From JBCAXA01 sp039183535 (GTDB lineage Bacteria; Pseudomonadota; Gammaproteobacteria; Steroidobacterales; Woeseiaceae), in assembly GCA_039183535.1 (NCBI GenBank), contig JBCDBO010000009.1, positions 13,495 to 77,494 of the forward strand: a stretch of 64,000 nt of DNA, given 5' to 3'. The translations under genes and the position numbers were made by a program. Under the pieces are notes generated by a model. The model was not told the DNA's origin and made no database searches. It saw only the letters and a list, made by a program, of their open reading frames with translations. Below, in pieces: positions 61,351 to 64,000 of this stretch. The stretch's first letter is position 1; every line of letters begins with the position of its first letter.

Positions 61351-61821
61351 ATGCCACCTCTGTCCCAATTCGCAGAATTTGCGACCAACCACCCAATTCT
61401 TGCCAGCGCGCTGTTCGGCAGCTTATTGCTGCTCGTGGTCTCGGAAATCACGCGCAAAGCGCGGGCACTGGTCGATCTGTCATCCACCGATGTCGTTCGC
61501 CTGATGAACGGCAATGGCCAAGTGATCGATACACGCTCCGAAGACGCGTTCGCGAAGGGGCATCTTGCCGGCGCACGCCACATTCCGGCGGCCGACGTCA
61601 GTGCCGATAACGAGAAATTTAAGCGGCTGACGGACAAGCCCGTCATTATCGTTTGCGACAATGGCATGGCCAGCAGCAAACTTGCTGGGACGCTGCGCAA
61701 GCAAGGCCTCGCTGATATTTTTAGCTTGCAAGGCGGCTTGGAGGCCTGGCAGCGGGATAACTTGCCGCTGGTGGCTGAACGCAAAGAAAAGAAAAATAAA
61801 TCGAAAAAGAAAAACCGGTAA
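61351..61821 (+). CDS. yibN: rhodanese-like membrane protein (YibN)
   Basis: A 156-residue protein with one N-terminal TM helix (about residues 16-31) and a rhodanese domain with active Cys102 in VIIVCDNGMAS. The C terminus is Lys-rich (KEKKNKSKKKNR). YibN homologues are membrane-anchored sulfur-carrier enzymes in the secB region. Divergent from envC; grxC follows after six bases. Confidence 0.9.
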   Translation: MPPLSQFAEFATNHPILASALFGSLLLLVVSEITRKARALVDLSSTDVVRLMNGNGQVIDTRSEDAFAKGHLAGARHIPAADVSADNEKFKRLTDKPVIIVCDNGMASSKLAGTLRKQGLADIFSLQGGLEAWQRDNLPLVAERKEKKNKSKKKNR

Positions 61822-61827
61822 ATAGAC

Positions 61828-62091
61828 GTGACCGACAAAGACTCAGCTGTACTGATGTACTTAAAACCGTGGTGCCCCTACTGCTCGGCGGCGAAATCGC
61901 TGCTGAACAAGAAAGGCGTGAGCTACGAAATCGTTGATCTAACGCGAGAACCTGATCGGCGCGTCGAGATGGAGACGCGTAGCGGTCGCCGGACCGTGCC
62001 CCAGATTTTTATTGGTGAGCGCCACATCGGTGGGTTTGACGATCTTAATGCGCTCGAACGTAAGGGCGAGCTAGACGCACTGTTAGCGTGA
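61828..62091 (+). CDS. grxC: glutaredoxin 3
   Basis: An 87-residue glutaredoxin with the dithiol active site CPYC at Cys16 and Cys19, TVPQIFIGE cis-Pro loop and HIGGFDDLNAL. It reduces disulfides with glutathione. GTG start. It is in the yibN-grxC-secB-gpsA order found in E. coli. Confidence 0.93.
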   Translation: MTDKDSAVLMYLKPWCPYCSAAKSLLNKKGVSYEIVDLTREPDRRVEMETRSGRRTVPQIFIGERHIGGFDDLNALERKGELDALLA

Positions 62092-62131
62092 ATCGACAAC
62101 ACCCGGCCACTTAGAAAAACGAGAGACGACG

Positions 62132-62593
62132 ATGAACGAAAACAACGCGGAGGCCGCTTCAGGTCGACAACTGAGTGTCAGCAAGCTGTATGTCAAAGAC
62201 CTATCGTTCGAGTCACCCAACTCGCCACAGGTATTTCTCGAGCAGTTCCAGCCCGAGACTGAGATCAACCTACAGACCTCGCATCGTGATCTTGGCAACA
62301 ACAACGTCGAGGTGGTGCTGTCGATTACCGTCACGGCGAAACACGGTGACACGGTCTTGTTTTTGGTCGAGTTGCAGCAAGCCGGTATTTTCATTCTGAT
62401 GAACATTGACGATGCTGAAGAACGCGGTCGTGTGCTAGGAAGCTTCTGCCCCGGCGTCCTGTTCCCGTACGCGCGGGAAGCGATTTCTTCGATCGTCAAT
62501 CGCGGCGGGTTCCCCGACCTCATTTTGCAGCCGATCGATTTTGACGCGTTGTACATGCAAAGCCGCGCCGACAAGAGCGCGGATGTAAACTGA
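62132..62593 (+). CDS. secB: export chaperone SecB
   Basis: A 153-residue SecB. YVKDLSFESPNSPQVF and GFPDLILQPIDFDALY are conserved, and the acidic patch contacting SecA is present. A tetramer holds preproteins unfolded for SecA. SD GAGAG upstream. Confidence 0.93.
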   Translation: MNENNAEAASGRQLSVSKLYVKDLSFESPNSPQVFLEQFQPETEINLQTSHRDLGNNNVEVVLSITVTAKHGDTVLFLVELQQAGIFILMNIDDAEERGRVLGSFCPGVLFPYAREAISSIVNRGGFPDLILQPIDFDALYMQSRADKSADVN

Positions 62594-62604
62594 GGCAAGC
62601 GACA

Positions 62605-63618
62605 ATGAGCAGCGAGCAAATTGTTGTTCTAGGCGCCGGCTCGTGGGGAACGGCGCTGGCGATCCAGTTCGCGCGAGCTGGCCGGCCCACCGCGTTGTGG
62701 GGACGCGACCAAGCCGCGTTGGCGTCAATGGCGAGCAAACGCGAGAACACCCAGTACCTTCCAGAAGCCGCGTTTCCTGAGCAGCTGAGTGTCGCAACGG
62801 ATTTAGACGCCGCCATTGCGACGACCAACGATATTCTTGTCTCGGTACCGAGCCACGCGTTCCGCGCGATACTGACCGCCATCCGGCCAGGTCTCACGGC
62901 ATCGTCGCGGGTTTGCTGGGCCACGAAAGGCTTCGAACTCGACAGCGGCTCGTTGCCGCATGAAGTGGCGCGTGATGTTGTCGGCGTAGACTTACCACTC
63001 GCGGTGTTATCCGGACCAACATTCGCAGCCGAAGTCGGCCGCGGTTTGCCGACGGCAATGACCGTTGCATCGGCGGACCCAAGCTTTGGGCGCGATTTGG
63101 TCACCAGTATCTCGGATGAGTCGTTTCGGGCGTATTTGTCGAACGATATCGCCGGTGTCGAGGTCGGCGGCGCGGTAAAAAACGTGCTGGCTATCGGTGC
63201 TGGCTTGTCCGACGGGCTTGGCTTTGGCGCCAATACGCGGATCGCGCTTATTAATCGCGGTCTCGTTGAAATGACGAGGCTCGGCATGGCACTCGGGGCG
63301 GAACAAAGCACGTTCCTGGGCTTAGCAGGTATGGGCGACTTGGTACTGACCTGCACCGACAACCTGTCGCGCAACCGGCGCATGGGGTTGGCATTGGCGG
63401 CCGGCAAATCGGTCGCCGAGGCGGAAGAGGAAATTCAGCAGGTCGTCGAGGGCGTTGTGGCGGCCAAAGCCGTGCATCAAAAAGCGCTGGCGTTAGGGAT
63501 TGAAATGCCGATCGTTGAGCAGATCCATGCGATTCTGTACGAGGGCGTCACCCCAATCGATGCCGTGCGGACATTGATGCGCCGCGCATTGACGACAGAA
63601 TCGGGCGAGCCGATTTAA
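62605..63618 (+). CDS. gpsA: glycerol-3-phosphate dehydrogenase [NAD(P)+]
   Basis: A 337-residue dehydrogenase. The Rossmann start is VVLGAGSWGTALA; LSGPTFAAEVGRGLPTAMT, the catalytic Lys in GGAVKNVLAIGAG and GLAGMGDLVLTCT follow. It makes sn-glycerol 3-phosphate from dihydroxyacetone phosphate for phospholipids. It follows secB by 11 bases. Confidence 0.93.
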   Translation: MSSEQIVVLGAGSWGTALAIQFARAGRPTALWGRDQAALASMASKRENTQYLPEAAFPEQLSVATDLDAAIATTNDILVSVPSHAFRAILTAIRPGLTASSRVCWATKGFELDSGSLPHEVARDVVGVDLPLAVLSGPTFAAEVGRGLPTAMTVASADPSFGRDLVTSISDESFRAYLSNDIAGVEVGGAVKNVLAIGAGLSDGLGFGANTRIALINRGLVEMTRLGMALGAEQSTFLGLAGMGDLVLTCTDNLSRNRRMGLALAAGKSVAEAEEEIQQVVEGVVAAKAVHQKALALGIEMPIVEQIHAILYEGVTPIDAVRTLMRRALTTESGEPI

Positions 63619-63640
63619 CCGCTAAGAAACGAGACGTTTG

Positions 63641-63700
63641 AATCGGGCCGAGACGGCCCTCCCACACCTCCGCTCACCGCCGTAACGGCGCGTTCCTACA
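63641..63700. repeat. REP-like pair between convergent gpsA and trmL
   Basis: An inverted type B element at 63641-63666 and a variant with CGCCGT/ACGGCG arms at 63678-63700, also ending TCCTACA, lie in the gap between the convergent genes. Confidence 0.78.
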
Positions 63701-64000
63701 CCTTGCCCCCGACGAAACCGTGCTGCCGCCAGGCTTCGTAAACCGCAACGGCCACCGAGTTCGACAAATTTAAGCTGCGTGAATCCGGCTGCATCGGCAA
63801 ACGGAGCAAACGCTCGGGGTCCTCGGCCTCGCGTATCGTCGCCGGCAACCCGGCCGTTTCTGACCCGAACACCAATGCGTCACCGGGCTGAAATGCGGCC
63901 GCGGCGAACGAGCGACTCGCCTTTGTCGTAAATAACCATCGCGGTACGCGCAACGCCTGCCAGCACGCATCCCAGTCACCATGCACATGGACGTCAGCAA
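63696..64000 (-). CDS. trmL: tRNA (cytidine(34)-2'-O)-methyltransferase, partial
   Basis: The 5' end lies beyond the right edge; about 101 C-terminal residues are visible. SPOUT-fold features are present: DALVFGSETAGLPATI (motif 2), LRLPMQPDSRSLNLSNSVAVAVYEAWRQ (motif 3, SRSLNLSN). TrmL methylates the wobble base of tRNA-Leu. Convergent with gpsA. Confidence 0.88.
   Translation of the reverse strand, partial: ADVHVHGDWDACWQALRVPRWLFTTKASRSFAAAAFQPGDALVFGSETAGLPATIREAEDPERLLRLPMQPDSRSLNLSNSVAVAVYEAWRQHGFVGGKV

Overview
The window reads as a chromosome segment of a gammaproteobacterium, probably an uncultured aquatic or marine heterotroph. The right end (about 56.9-64 kb) has the gene set envC - ctp protease - yibQ facing yibN - grxC - secB - gpsA, with trmL nearby. 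This is close to the Escherichia coli yibN-grxC-secB-gpsA / envC-yibQ neighbourhoods. TatABC, Dtd and several TonB-dependent receptors fit the same picture. The DNA is G+C-rich with frequent GTG/TTG starts. No rRNA, tRNA, CRISPR array, transposase, integrase or phage gene was recognised. All calls rest on reading the sequence and on remembered family features; no database search was run.

Layout. 0-5.8 kb: the end of a gene entering from the left, small membrane proteins and acetyltransferases, a HupE/UreJ-like protein and an exported adenine-deaminase-like amidohydrolase. 6.2-13.5 kb: a sulfate-ester locus made of a TonB-dependent receptor (broken by one in-frame TAG), two lipoprotein arylsulfatases and an SdsA-type alkylsulfatase. 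13.6-18.7 kb: a run of small genes (methyltransferase, Sel1 repeats, DUF3806, a frameshifted pentapeptide-repeat gene, an HslV-like Ntn hydrolase with Ser in place of Thr, and three unknowns). 18.8-22.9 kb: a REP-like tandem array, a large lipoprotein of unknown function, a lone Rieske oxygenase and more REP-like elements.

22.9-36.3 kb is an iron-acquisition island. One strand carries FbpA - imelysin - dihaem cytochrome - imelysin-like - DUF1513, plus FbpC. The other carries the FbpB permease, a small VOC protein, a siderophore-type TonB receptor behind a near-perfect Fur-type palindrome, and a PepSY membrane protein. 36.3-45.8 kb is a candidate catabolic regulon: receptor - cupin - SDR in one transcription unit, a divergent AraC-type regulator, and facing it an operon of propionyl/acetyl-CoA synthetase, E1alpha, E1beta and an E2 split into a free lipoyl domain and a free catalytic domain. 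45.9-56.8 kb: an orphan TRAP binding protein, dtd behind an AT-rich leader with two palindromes, tatABC, an OPT transporter coupled to a HerA-like ATPase, a flavodoxin-like reductase, a GNAT and a secreted protein with six Kazal domains. 56.9-64 kb: the envelope/cell-division and secretion block, with a diguanylate cyclase translationally coupled to yibQ.

A family of short palindromes with a shared TGTAGGAG...CGAT frame recurs in six places, always just 3' of genes and mostly between convergent pairs; it behaves like a REP/BIME family. The points most worth a second look are the Ser-nucleophile HslV-like protein without HslU, the split E2 and its surrounding regulon, the CxVxR sulfatase, the OPT/HerA pair, the six-Kazal protein and the two apparently broken genes.
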